From Epiperipatus broadwayi (taxonomy: Eukaryota; Onychophora; Udeonychophora; Euonychophora; Peripatidae): 64,000 nt of DNA. The position numbers were made by a program, and so were the translations under genes. Shown here one piece after another: positions 51,241 through 63,535 of the stretch (the first letter of the stretch is position 1; each line of letters begins with the position of its first letter). Below the pieces are notes generated by a model, which saw only the letters and a list, made by a program, of their open reading frames with translations, did not search any database and was not told the DNA's origin. The DNA is taken from assembly GCA_028023455.1 (NCBI GenBank), contig JAQFVV010006353.1:620001-684000 (forward strand), in the 5' to 3' direction.

Positions 51241-51419
51241 GTGGTCTAATACCAATTCTGTTTAATAAAATAATGGTGGCTATGGTTATTAAAGGACCAA
51301 AGACACCAAAATGTATGGGTACTGAACTGATGATCTATATGACTGTATAATCTAATGAACTTGGATTGAAAATATTATTGTATTTTCAATTTTAGACTCA
51401 TAATTTTGTAGTTAATTAA

Positions 51420-51690
51420 AGATGTAAAAGATGGCTTCTGGAGGGAGATCCTAATACTTAGGTGCAGTACTCTCAGATCTAAGGCTCCTCACTGATGAAA
51501 GCCACAAGCTAGAAACTAGTCTGGTGATATTGGATGAATACGCACAAGATAGGGATTTTATGTGCAAACCTTCTTGCATCCATTGATTACTCTGGCTTGC
51601 ACTGAGTGACACTACTGTATGGAGAGTTTTGCCTGTTTTAAGAGCTTGAGCAAGTATAAGAAATGGTGATCATTTGATAATTATTTAACT
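51420..51690 (+). repeat. Foldback repeat family, single arm
   Basis: This is a second copy, 180 bp from the previous one in the same orientation. It includes GGTGCAGTACTCTCAGATC, AGAAACTAGTCTGGTGATATTGG and CATCCATTGATTACTCTGG, with the right end at about TGGTGATCATTTGAT. Confidence 0.75.
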
Positions 51691-53279
51691 TTAAAGATGA
51701 AAAATTCTTATAATTAATCTCTTACTTATCAAATGTACTTGTCCACCTATCAGATGCACTTGTCCACCTAAGTCCATCATAGGGTGTGGATATTTAATTT
51801 ATACATTTAATTTACTAATTTTAAATCGTAAAAGTATTCTCCTGTAAGCAACTGCATTGGATTATTGTAACAGTGTTTTGAAAATTTTGTAACAGACTTC
51901 CCATAACGTCATGTTTATAAAATTTGTTTATTGTAAAATAAATGTTATTTTTGTTGTTGTTTTGCGTAATGTCTCTATAATTTCTTGATATTCACCAATC
52001 AATATCCAGAAGTCTACACATTGTGTAATTTATAATGCAAATATTTTTATGCCATTTATTCAAAGTACAGACACATAAATGGAAATATAAAACTATTTAA
52101 TAATGCTGATTTTGCAGATATAAAGAATGTATTTGAAATAAAATATTCATTTTATTCTATTGATTACCATAATTTAAAACTGCAATTTCTTTAAATAAGA
52201 CTGCTTTTATAATCAATCATGGTCTATTTTCATTTGATAGAATTTATTTATGTTGTTGATGAATATTTTGAGTGGCCATGAAATCCTTTTCCACTCTGGT
52301 ATTCGAATGCTATCCTAGAAAATAATTGTATTATTCTAAATTTAGAGTTTTATGCATTTTTGTTTTAATCAAACTACTTTATTAAAATTTTTCATTATTA
52401 TTATTATTATATAGTAGGTAGAAATTAGCTTGTAGACTAAGTGTGTCTTCTCACGTTTGCCACTAGGATACCATTCATTTTATCAACATATCCATAAAGC
52501 AAAATATTGAGAAAATTTAACATTTAAATATAATATAATAATCTTGAGAGCATAATACCATAGTTCTATAAAATAAGACCTTATATTGTCAAAGAAAAAG
52601 CAAAGCGGCATAAATAAATCAATAAGATTATAAAAGATTATTTTATTAAAATATGGGTCTGATCATGGCAATAAAATGATGAAGAGGGGGTTGGAGGTAT
52701 AAGATTATATTGGGGAGAAAATGAAAATTTTTTTATTATAAGCAATGAAATTATTATACCCTTGCCACTTTGTGATGTGTGCTACAAATATTGGGAGCTT
52801 TGAAAGTTTTGCAAGAGTGAGTTGAGGTTTCTCCTCTTAAATAATGTTTAATGATTATTATTATCATTATTATTATTGTAGCTCTCTTTATTTTTAGCAT
52901 GAATTGTAGTGGCAAAGATCCCTGAGCTTTGTGTCTGATTACTTGATTCACCACAATTCATAATTTACACGTTGATCCCTACTTATGTATAGTTTCCCCA
53001 GGTACAATATATATATATAAAGAGAGAGAGAGTGAGAGAATTGGCTATAAACTGAATGAAGACTCTATGATTCATTTTTGATTGTTAAAAACCTGAGCAA
53101 GGTGATTTCCTAAATGTCCATTCCATACATTCTTGTTTTTGTAATGTCATTATTCATATAGTAATCAAACATGTATAGACTGCTTATCAACATAGATAAT
53201 TCAGTGTAGTGAGTTTATTAGATTTTACTTCTGAGTTTAAAAAAAACAAAAAAAAAACAAGATATTTCTCCCCATCTTC

Positions 53280-53470
53280 CTGATAGTTGTTAATTGAAAT
53301 ATTATATAGGTTCGTATACAAAACACAATGTTTCAGAGGATACTATTCTTCTCTTACTTTCCCATGTGTTGCTGGTCTGACCAGTGACAATACTAGCAGG
53401 GGAATTGAAGCAGTCATCTTTAGATTTGTAAATAATGAGTTTATGGTGGTGCTCTAGTCGACAAAATTAT
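53280..53470 (-). mobile_element. Possible SINE, family 2
   Basis: This is the reverse-orientation partner of 12700-12860. The shared order is AAATCTAAAGATGACTG, TTCAATTCCCCTGCTAGTATTG, CTGGTCAGACCA and GAAACATTGTGTT. It also starts near a CGACTAGAGCACCACCA stretch that may be the A-box side. Confidence 0.5.
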
Positions 53471-53602
53471 TCTGTTAAAGCTTGGTTAACTTAGGAAAGG
53501 TGTCAGCAAACATTTTAACATGCAAAGCCATATTGTTTAAATCTTAAACCACTAAACATCACATGATCAACATCTCTTATGCTAGCACATAACTGTTATT
53601 AA

Positions 53603-53795
53603 ACAGGCAAAAACTCTCCATACAGTAGTGCCACCCTGTGCTGACCAGAGTAATCAATGGATGCCAGAAGGCTTATGCATAAAATCTCCATGAGTAGGCA
53701 CTAGATGGGGATTTTATGCACAGGCCTTCTGGCATCCATTGATTACTCTGGTTGGCACAGGGTGGCACTACTGTATGGAGAGTTTTTGCTTGCTT
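53603..53795. repeat. Foldback repeat family, compact copy
   Basis: Near-perfect inverted arms of about 90 bp, AGGCAAAAACTCTCCATACAG.. and ..CTGTATGGAGAGTTTTTGC, have ATCAATGGATGCCAGAAGGC inside. The left outer flank CATCACATGATC matches that of the copy at 16484. Confidence 0.85.
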
Positions 53796-54866
53796 AAATC
53801 TTGCTTCCCCCTCCCTTTGAAGAGCTGCAAGGAAAGAGGTGAAAATTTTATTCATAAAACATACAAATTTCTGAATGACTATGAATATGATTGAACATTT
53901 GTTTTAATAATAAGACACAATAGAATTTGTATATATTCTAAAGAATATAAAAATTCACTTAAAAATAACCAATAAAAACAAAAATTACTGACAGCTTGAT
54001 TTATTCACAAATTTCTAATATAAGACCGAATTCAAAAAACGACATTGTAATGCACAGTTTTTCTCTTCCAGAATTAACAAAATATTTATTTACAACTTAT
54101 AAGAGGAAATAAAAAATGTGTTTATGTTTAAAAAATCCGTGAGATTGGAATCAAAGAGCCGCTTTTGGCTAGCAAGTCTCAGTTTGCCAAATCTGATTTT
54201 GGGCTTCATCTTAAATTTAGTATTCATGGATCTAAAGATTACTGCTTTGATTCCTATGTTAGTACTGTCATGGGTCAAGCCAACAACCCCAAAACAAGAA
54301 ATGAGAATTATACCACTTAACTTGTGTGATAATAGTATAATAAAGTTTTAATTTTTCTAGAAATATTAGACAATTATAATTACAAGAAAAATTCCATCAT
54401 CATAAATTTTCAAACAAATAAAAATAATTTTAGTGTTATATAAAATCATTGGATAGACAAAGAAAAACACCATCAGTCTATAATTAAATAGAATAAAAAA
54501 TACAAAATATATGTGATAACTGAAATACAGGCTTATTATATACGTGTATCTACATATGTAATATATAGGGCATATGAGCACAGACTTTCACACAACCCAC
54601 CACTCACCACTCTATCTCATATCACTGATACACTTTAACACATATATGTTGAAAAGATAAACAATCACCAATATACATATTTCATGCTAAACCAGCAATC
54701 ATCAGTTGGTCCAGATTATCATCTCTACACATGCATGCAATAAGTGCTCAGATATATATTAAGATAGCCAATCTTCATACTTTAATGGTCAAGCTTCAAT
54801 CCACACCACACTCCAACTTTTCAACCATTCATCCAATTGAAAATCTGATGATGGAATGCTCAAAGG

Positions 54867-55057
54867 TCCTGAGGCCGAGATTCTTGTCACACCCATGTTG
54901 ACTTAAAATCAATCTGAACCCTCATGTATTTCAGTTATTACATAGTAGAGATGTCTGCCCATCCCTTGGATATGTATTAAATGGATTATGTCCTGTACAT
55001 GAGAGTTCAGATTGATTTTAAGTCAACATGGGTGTGACAAGAATGTTGGCCTCAGGA
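54867..55057. repeat. Hairpin (foldback) element
   Basis: Arms of about 60 bp, CCTGAGGCCGAGATTCTTGTC.. and ..GACAAGAATGTTGGCCTCAGG, are near-perfect inverted repeats. The element sits 88 bp downstream, in sense direction of the intron, of the DRC4 exon at 55145-55342. Confidence 0.85.
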
Positions 55058-55144
55058 TAAAATATATGTGCTAATAATAATTACTACACCATACCATATC
55101 TCCTAATGTAATTAATTTATTTTTATTTTAAAAATTTTTTTTAC

Positions 55145-55342
55145 TTTAATTTCTATCTGATGTTTTTCTTCTGCTTCTTCCATTTCATGTTCTTTATTGC
55201 GTAACATAATACTTTTTCCTTGGAGTTCTTCTTTAGAAACTTCCCAAAACTGAAACACTTTATCACGTTCTACTTGAAAATAGTTTCTTTCTTGACGCTC
55301 TCGATCCAGTTCTTCGCGAATTTGAAGAATGTAATCTTCTAT
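55145..55342 (-). CDS. GAS8: DRC4/GAS8 exon (first visible exon, N-terminal coiled coil)
   Basis: This exon encodes 66 codons of dynein regulatory complex subunit 4, an axonemal nexin-DRC protein that links microtubule doublets and regulates dynein in motile cilia and flagella. The minus-strand reading contains [15 protein letters not shown], then ERDK, FWE, LRNK and [14 protein letters not shown], which match the strongly conserved start of the GAS8 coiled coil (about residues 31-96 of the human protein, from memory). It is bounded by a ttttttag acceptor and a GTAAAA donor, both phase 0. It reads directly into the exon at 47895-48101. The preceding exon with the lysine-rich N-terminus was not found up to 64000. 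Identification is by remembered family sequence, with very strong local similarity. Confidence 0.95.
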
Positions 55343-55609
55343 CTAAAAAATAATAATATAAAAAATTGCTAAACTGATATATTTATTATGAGATAGATTA
55401 GTTTCATGGCATGTGACATAAAGTGTGTGTGCACATATATTTAAAGCTTAAAAGAAAATATAGAAATAAAAACAGACAAAATTTGCATATTCAATTATTT
55501 AAAATAGAATCTAGAATAGTTTAAATATTGATTAAATAATATTTTTTCATATTTTTAAAGTGCTGTAAATTATTTAAAATGAAATATAAGAACTTCATTC
55601 CCCCACCCC

Positions 55610-55715
55610 CATATGTCATAGCATTGGCAGGGAGGCGAACCCGCAACAACCGTCGGCAACCAACCGCTTGCTTGCAAGGCATCTGCGCTGACCTCTCGGC
55701 TAACAACGCTTGACA
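55610..55715 (-). mobile_element. tRNA-derived SINE, family 1
   Basis: A box TAGCCGAGAGG and a perfect-looking B box GGTTCGCCTCC occur on the minus strand, with a slightly longer middle than the copy at 18984. It lies about 270 bp upstream of the DRC4 exon at 55145-55342. Confidence 0.8.
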
Positions 55716-56290
55716 GAAAGATCTTTATTTAATACAAATATTTTATGTATTTTCAATTGTAACAAAAATCTAAATTTTTAAGGGTAACAAAACCAGAATG
55801 TTTATAATTTTAATTTTAGAATTAATTTTGATCTATTTTTATTTAAAAAATTAATATGAAATTATTGACTGAATATTTATTTTAGTTTTGATGAATATTA
55901 GTTTAAAAAACAGAACAGTAATAATTTAGTTCTTATCTTGTTTTTATTCCTTTTGTTTTTAAATGCCTTTGTATCTCTATAAATAGTGGATTTAAATTAA
56001 CTGATAGTTATTAGAGATAATATAGAGAGAAAATACAGAAAATCAGCTTAAAAATTGCAGTTGCTATTCTCCAATGATAACAAGTTTGAACTCCCAGAAA
56101 AATAAAGCAACATGATTTCTCCATATTTCTATAACTGAATATGTGGAAAGTAGAGTGCTTTCTTAACTAAAATTTATGTTATGTTATAAGGACTTCTAGT
56201 ACTTATCTGGTATCTAAGATGGAAATTTGTATGACAAATCAGCCTAATCTTGAGAGAGTCTGATGCAATATACTATATGCATACTGCATT

Positions 56291-56402
56291 ATATATATAT
56301 AAAAGGAGGTTGCCTTGACTACAGTTTGAAATTGTTGATTGTTATTGATATTGGTATTATCTAAGTGTTGACTGGTTTTTAATGATATATATATATATAT
56401 AT
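56291..56402. repeat. Isolated unit of the 91-96 bp tandem repeat
   Basis: It is the same sequence as the array at 57741-58213 (GGAGGTTGCCTTGAC.ACAG..GTGTTGACTGG) with flanking TA runs. It is separated from the array by the segment 56403-57740. Confidence 0.85.
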
Positions 56403-57740
56403 TGTAACGTTTATTTATATACATTGCAAATATATTGGCATTTGGTAAAAGCTAAAAAATAAAAGTAAATTTAGATTTTTTTTTGACTAATTTTTTTTTA
56501 AAAAAAATAACGTACAATGAAAGTTAAATTATTCTTTCGTTTTTTTTTTTTATGTAATTAGAAATAAAAGTTAGAATTGGAGAGAACAAAAGACACAAAT
56601 TACCAATCTAGATAAGAGAAAGTAAAAATATTTCAACTAATTAAAGATGGCAGAATTATGCTGAAAAAAATAGAGACTTTGTAACATAAATTTTGTAAAG
56701 AATATATAAGATTATCAACGGATATTTTGACAAACAAAAGATATGCGCAGAAGTCGGAGAACTGGGCCTCTAGAGAGTATAAAAGGCAGAGATCGGTTTG
56801 AAGAATGTCTTGGTTTAGCTGATATTCTTTTGGTTGGTTTTGGATTAGAGAATCCAGACCATTCTACGATGAAAAAGTTATTCATACGAGAGTAGACTGG
56901 AGCTTTAGCTGACATCATTACCGATGGACACCAGAGAAACTTACGTGACTAGCCTATGAAACCAGCACCAAGATCAACTAATAATCAAAGGCCGTGAGCT
57001 CAATTCAACCCCGAAAAACTATGCATAGTTATCTACTACTGAATTCACAAAACTTACCGGTAAGTTATGCTTCATTATCCTGATTGTGACAAAAGTAACG
57101 TTTGCAAACAATTCTTAAAAATAAGCTTATAATAGGATCCTGATAGAGACTCTTATTTAACCAAGAACTTTGTAATTAATTATACAGCAGTTATTTTTTT
57201 ATTATTAATGTTTCACGTCAGAATTAAGTGTGTTCTCTCCAATTTATTTGATAAATAATTTATTTCAAACATTTTTTATCTATTAGAATAAAAATATTTC
57301 TAATACCAATTTTCATTTGTGCGTTATTAATAATAGTTATTATTTTTTATTATTGAATCTATTAGTAGTTTAATAAGATTTAAAAATGTAATTTACCTTT
57401 GCCAATATGTTTGAATAAGCCCAGGAATAATAATCTTAAAAAAAATTCTCGTTACGGTATGATGTAATACCGATTAGTTTAAAAGCATTTTTTTTTATTT
57501 GTGAGATGTTATATGATGATTTCAGCGAATTCTTAGGAATTCTGGTGCCCAGATTAAATAAACTAAAAGCTGATTTCATCAATAGCACAATTCTCAACAA
57601 TTAATAGGCCGAGTTGATCAGGAAATATAGCTATGTTTTTAGAATAGAAATATAACTTTCTTCTTTTTTGACATAGCTTGATCAACTCGCGCGCAGTTTA
57701 TATTAGTGTGTAGAGGCCTAGCAAAATGGAAAACGTTATA
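56403..57740 (+). mobile_element. Possible insertion inside the tandem array
   Basis: This 1.34-kb segment begins TGTAACGTTTA and ends AAACGTTATA. It is flanked on both sides by TA runs and array units. It contains a TATAAAAGGC box at about 56778 followed by moderately GC-rich sequence, like an LTR promoter region, and an inverted repeat (57610-57690, CGAGTTGATCA ... TGATCAACTCG). The ends are imperfect inverted repeats. It may be a solo LTR or other insertion; no coding region was identified. Confidence 0.4.
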
Positions 57741-58213
57741 ATATATATAAGGAGGTTGCCTTGACAACAGTTTGAAATTGTTGATTGTTATTGATATTGT
57801 ATTATCTAAGTGTTGACTGGTTTTTAATGATATATATATAAGGAGGTTACCTTGACAACAGTTTGAAATTGTTGATTGTTATTGATATTGTATTATCTAA
57901 GTGTTGACTGGTTTTTAATGATATATATATAAGGAGGTTACCTTGACAACAGTTTGAAATTGTTGATTGTTATTGATATTGGTATTATCTAAGTGTTGAC
58001 TGGTTTTTAATGATATATATATATATAAGGAGGTTGCCTTGACAACAGTTTGAAATTGTTAATTGTTATTGATATTGGTATTGTCTAAGTGTTGACTGGT
58101 TTTTAATGATATATATATATATAAGAAGTTTGCCTTGACAACAGTTTGAAATTGTTGATTGTTATTGATATTGGTATTGTCTAAGTGTTGACTGGTTTTT
58201 AATGATATATATA
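57741..58213. repeat. Tandem array, five units of 91-96 bp
   Basis: Units start at GGAGG/GAAGT near 57751, 57842, 57933, 58029 and 58125. They share GTTGCCTTGACAACAG, GAAATTGTTGATTG and AAGTGTTGACTGG and are joined by TA runs of variable length. The high identity among units implies recent expansion. Confidence 0.9.
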
Positions 58214-58275
58214 TACATACTATATAACAATTAAAACAAGTTATAAATTTTGTAACTTGCTTTTAAGCTTGCATT

Positions 58276-58430
58276 TTATGATCACTAGATGGAGCTTTCC
58301 AATAGCTCTAAACAAGCTTTGTTTTTATAAGTGCAAAAGAGATAGAATTCAAAATCTCTATCGTTATCTTACATTTATAAAAACAAAGCTTGTTTAAAGC
58401 TATTGGTAAGCACCATCTAGTGATCATATA
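58276..58430. repeat. Hairpin (foldback) element
   Basis: Inverted arms ATGATCACTAGATGGAGCTT.. and ..CACCATCTAGTGATCAT are about 60 bp each, with the internal TTTGTTTTTATAA / TTATAAAAACAAA match. It lies directly right of the 91-96 bp tandem array. Confidence 0.85.
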
Positions 58431-59351
58431 TATATAGTCCATGCATAAAACATTTTACAAATAAACTTCTGGATGTATTTAAAAAGAATAAATCAACTAT
58501 TGACAAAAATACAGATATACCATTTCTGTAAGTTAAGTACAATATTAAAAGATGAAAAAAAAATCTATCCACTTAAGTCATTTTATTTCAATTTATTTTT
58601 TAAAAAAGAAAGAAAATTGTTTATGATATGTAAACAACTTTTGAATAAAATTAAATCAAGTGGCTAAGAAATTTGTCTATGGGCAGAAATTAAAAAATCT
58701 TTGTTTAACTCTTTCACAATTTGATATTTTCTGTTCTTCCACCTGGTGAAAGTTTTTGAAATTGTTCAACCTTTCATTTTTGTATGAAATCTTTATTTTA
58801 TACTAAAACTCAATGAAGTAAACTGTTTCTTTTTAATTTAATTTATAAACTAATAATATTCTAAAAAAATCATATTTGAATTTTATAAATATTTAAAAAC
58901 TGAGTTGTAAATAAAAACAAAGGACATAAATGTCACCAGTATTATTATTGTAAACACTCTTTCTGAAAATGAATGAATCCTGTCTTAATTTTTTTAAAAA
59001 TTTAAATGAACAAATGTGGATTTGTGATAAATCTATCAAATTCTGCTTTAAAATCTGATTTGCTTTATAATTATTAAGATATTTGGAAAAATTCCAACAC
59101 CATGTCAATTTTGATAGATAATGACCTTATGCCACAAGTTTCACATAAAGTATAGTCAAATTCACACTGACTTTCATTATTAATATTACACTCAAGCTTA
59201 TTAACTTTTGTTTATAAAAGTAAAACATAAATGAATAAAATTAAATTGAGTATATGTATTCTTTTTGTTTTCAATAATTATCAACCAAATAGTGTGTAAA
59301 AATAATCAAAAATATTTAATAAGCAAGCAAAACAATCATATATATATATAT

Positions 59352-61853
59352 TGAAACATTAAGATTCGCATTCAAATCTTAAGTTTCACCTTTTTCTATT
59401 GTCTCTCACTCACTGCTCTATCCTACCCAAATTTAAACTTTTTTGGTATCGAATTGTGTGTGTAGCAATATTAAATATATGTAAAATTCACCGTAAATGC
59501 ACACACGTTTCGATAACAAAATTTAAAGCAATAAATAAAAATAAATAATATAGCTTGTATTTCTCTTTTAGTTATTTAAAAATATATAATTTTAACAATT
59601 TATTTTAAATTATAAAGTTCGTTATTTATTGCTGTGTTTAAATTTCATATTTAAGAATAATCTTAGAAATCTAATTGTAATTTAAGTAAAAGTAAAATAA
59701 TTGTATATTCCCTTTTGTATTTGAAATTTTAAAAGTAATGGTCAGTGAGAGATAATAGATTAATTAAAAAGAAAAATTCCCTAAAATATTTAATTCCAAA
59801 ATCTAAATGTAAAAATAAAATCGAACAATAGAAAAGCAGCTTTCTATAAATTAAACGTACAAGAATGCATATATTATCCTCGGGGCAAATGATTGAATAC
59901 AAAAATAAAATATAACAAAAGTTAAAAGATAAGATCAAGAAAGGAGGACATTTTGGACTTTCTCAGAACTTTCAGTTAAACTTTAGCTGTGCTCTCGATC
60001 AGTTGAGAGTCTCTAGATATATATATATATTAATTCACCTACCCCTGTATGTTCGAGTAGAAAGCGCCAAAGACTATTCTCCCCGGAGATGGTCGATCGT
60101 ATGCTGTGAACCTACACATGTGCCCTCCACAAAATCAACCAAAAGGATCTGCTGCCCCAAATAATTAGAAAGCTGATGCTGCTGTTAAATTAAATGAATC
60201 ATCTAAATGCTGGAAATAACTGCTACTTCTGAAATCATGAACAATTTGCTACTGACTACTGAACTTGAAAACTTCGTATAAACAGGTACCTGTATCCAAA
60301 TTCTCTGGAGTACTCTAAATAATCACGCTATAGCTCACTCTATATAACTTGTAAACTATAACTTGTAAAACTATAATCTATAAAACTGAATTTAATTATT
60401 AATTCATTCTGTAAATTTCTTTAATAATCTAGCTTGCCTAATTCTATCTTTCTTGGGTATGTATTTCTAAAATTTACATTTTATTATCTAATTATAGCAT
60501 GCTCAAAATTGTCTAAATATAAATCCATGTTTGCTTGAAACAGTGGATGCGTGTCAAATCCTCATTAATATTTACTCCCATAAATTATTTAATATTTTCA
60601 TATAAATCGACACGCATTCAATGCCTCATTTATTGTAATGCAGGGGTCTACTACTTAACAAATGGCTGACATATTAGTTATTAATACTTCCCTAGTTTAA
60701 CTATTGTTTTTATATTTTATTAAAATTTAATTAATAATTCCGTAAATTGCATTTCTTTGAGAGTCATAAATGTTCTTTATTAAATGTTGATGATGTAGGG
60801 CCGAGTTATAAAGTATATTGGGTCTTAGCATAATGGTCTGTACATTATACATGTGTTATGTTTTAGAGATGCGATTACCCATTACAAGCCTTGAATACTC
60901 CGGATTCTTTAGGATTGAAATTAATCCCAGTTGTCCTACACAAGTGGACATAATAAATGCTCCCGAAGGGCTTGACGACAGTCACACAGTTAGGAGGTAA
61001 TCATGGCATGAACCACTTGCCCCTAATTATGCTTATGTGACCTTACCTTTTTGGGCCTATGGCAAACACCAGCCCGTTGTTTTAAACTCTTTCACGGCTT
61101 CGCAGTTTGAATATACTGCCACCTTCATATCACCTTTCTAGACGTACCATGTGTTTCTTCATATTAACTTCATTATTCAATGTATAACTCCGTCTCTGCA
61201 TTAGTGACATAACTCACTCTCAAATAAATGTCCGTCCATAGTAATTTATAAATATCTTATTTAATTAAATAAATATATGTCTGCCACTACTATTATAAAT
61301 CCTAATTTAGACTCTTGCATTGCAAAGATATAAATCCTGAAGGCATGCTCTTGAAATACTTGCTCGAGAATTTAGGCAGCTAGATTACGTCAGCTATATA
61401 AATAAATGTATCTCTTTAATATCTAACAGTATCGGAAAATCCCGCTACTGATATTTTAAATCTTACCAAATATTATTAGTTAAATGATTTATTATTAAAA
61501 TGTTTTAAATAAATAATTTCAAACTATACGTCTGCCATCACATCTTTATTTATTCGATACCCATTCAATATGTTTCCTCGATTCTTTAAATATAAATGTT
61601 TGATATTAATGTTATTATTGGCTAACTCGAAATAAAATTCTTGATTCTCTTGCATCTCCCTGACCCCCGTGCCTAAAGAAATATTTACTAGTGTAGCATC
61701 AGATGTGTTGTTTCATAGATTGTATTGTGGAACCGATAAACTATGTTCAAACTCAGTACTACTGGTGGCTTCGCTACCTAGATGGTGCTGCAGTTCTGTG
61801 TGGTGGTCGAATTCTGCACTATGTTAATGAATCACACGTTTCTGACCGTTACA
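59352..61853 (+). mobile_element. Solo LTR, relative of the 10-kb element's LTR
   Basis: This 2502-bp segment starts TGAAACATTAAGATT and ends GACCGTTACA. It is flanked on both sides by TA microsatellite, with ATAT directly adjoining each edge. It begins with an inverted repeat (TGAAAC..TTAAGATT pairing with AATCTTAAGTTTCA), the same design as the LTRs at 27908 and 34985, and the last bases match their GACTGTTACA end. The interiors do not obviously match, so it would be a different family or a diverged member. It has a TA tract at 60017-60031 and a possible TATA element near 60800. No internal coding region was found, hence a solo LTR. Confidence 0.65.
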
Positions 61854-61895
61854 ATATATATATATAAATAAAATGTCCATTAATTAAAACAAAAT

Positions 61896-62116
61896 TGTAA
61901 TTATAATTGAAATAATAAATTTAATAGTTTACAAACTATTATAAACAATACTTAAATCCGCAGAAGTACTTTCAGTTAATTTCTTAAACCTGACCCAACT
62001 GCCATTAAATTCAGAAGTTGAGGCAGGTTTAAGAAATTAACTGAAAGTACTTCTGCAGATTTAAGGATTGTTTATAATAGTTTTTAAACTGTTAAATTTA
62101 TTATTTCAATTATATA
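61896..62116. repeat. Hairpin (foldback) element
   Basis: Arms of about 100 bp are nearly perfect inverted repeats (TAATTGAAATAATAAATTTAA.. against its inverse), including CTGCAGAAGTACTTTCAGTTA. It lies about 40 bp right of the solo LTR. Confidence 0.87.
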
Positions 62117-62564
62117 TATATAAAATTTAGAGTAAAAATGAAACCAGAAGAAATGCTCTTTAAAGTCATTTTTTTCTTCAAGAACAATAAAGTCTATTCA
62201 CATTTGTCAACTATTCAAAAGATAATGACCTCTTCAAATTTTTTTTCTAATTAAAAAATCAAAAAATGCAGTAAAACAGAATTTATAGTACCAACACATT
62301 ATGGGACATGAGTTTAAACCCTTCAAGTTTATTTCACGAAAAATAAAGGGTCATTTTCTTTAATAAAAGTAAAGAAAATTTTCAATTTGTATTTTTTATT
62401 GTATTTAATTAATGGTTCCAATGATGTAAAATATATGTCAAGTCCTGCATGGCTGAATGATTCACATAAAGTATTCATGATTATTAAACTTTGAAAAAAA
62501 AAAAAAAACATTGTAATAATTTTTTAAAATTTAAATATTTAATATGAAGGATTTTTTTCTTTTC

Positions 62565-62670
62565 CATATGTCATAGCATTGGCCGGAGACGAACCCACAA
62601 CAACTGTCTGCAACCTACTGCTTGTTTGCAAGGTTGCTGCGCTGACCTCTTGGCTAACAACGCTTGATCG
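62565..62670 (-). mobile_element. tRNA-derived SINE, family 1
   Basis: A box TAGCCAAGAGG and B box GGTTCGTCTCC occur on the minus strand. It is nearly colinear with the copy at 55610-55715. Confidence 0.78.
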
Positions 62671-63374
62671 GATTTTTTTCTTTATGGTAACATTATCACT
62701 GTAATTATCAGCTAAATAAATCTACCGATCTGGAAATTTATTTCTTTTATAAATAAAAAAAATTAGGTTAATTAAAAACCAAAAATGAAGATAAGTACAA
62801 TTTTTGTTAATTTAGTTTATGTAAATCTGGACACATGTTCAGAAATTATTGACGAATAAATGAGTGGGTCTTCATTATTCTCTCTCTTTTCTGCTGACAG
62901 CTGACCTGGAATGAAGGAAAACAAACTTATCACAAAAAGATTCAACCACTGCTATAAATTGCTTTTAATTATCAAGCCTAAAATAGAAGAGATCACGTGA
63001 AACATAAAGACATGAAAAATAACAATTTTTATAATAGAACTAACATGAATAGGTAAAGCACAACTTTTATAAGTGTTGATCACATTTGCTCACCAAAGAT
63101 GGTTTATTGATTTCTAAGAACATCCTTGCCTATTAAATGTGTTTTATAAATAGTCTGATAAGAGAGAAAATGAAATACATGTAAGAAAAAGGAGTAATCT
63201 CATAGCCAATGCTTTCTAAGAGACCACACCAGCAAACAAATACAGAAATACTATAATGCATGTGTGAATTGTGAAAAAGGTTGTATATAAATCTGTAAGA
63301 TGGACAGTCTCCAGTTGTAGAAGAATCAATCACCAACTATTAATCAGGGAAGTGAAGTTTAAAACAGAATTATA

Positions 63375-63535
63375 AGTATTGTTGACAAAGATTGTGGAAA
63401 TGGGATGGAGCAGAATTTGGAAAACCTTAGACTGGGGAATGGAAAATAAAGTGTCTAACAGGTTTCTCTAGGCATAACTTCTGAGAGATTCTTGACTTTG
63501 TTTAAGGAGAAGGTACAGTACAACACATCACAGAA
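63375..63535 (+). mobile_element. Third LINE family, short 3' end
   Basis: The last 160 bp of the family (GTTGACAAAGATTGTGGAAA onward) is present, ending ACAACACATCACAG. It is a severely 5'-truncated insertion. Confidence 0.7.

Noticed and set aside
57650-57690. Minus-strand ATG followed by lysine codons as a possible DRC4 first exon
   Set aside because: It reads only a few residues before a stop, has a poor donor site, and lies inside an inverted repeat.
57741-58213. CRISPR-like array of repeats
   Set aside because: This is animal DNA; the units are contiguous tandem repeats of 91-96 bp with TA runs, not short repeats with unique spacers.
60818-61000. 60-codon plus-strand ORF with coding-like texture
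   Set aside because: It falls within the solo LTR and shows no recognisable domain; LTR regulatory regions often look GC-richer.
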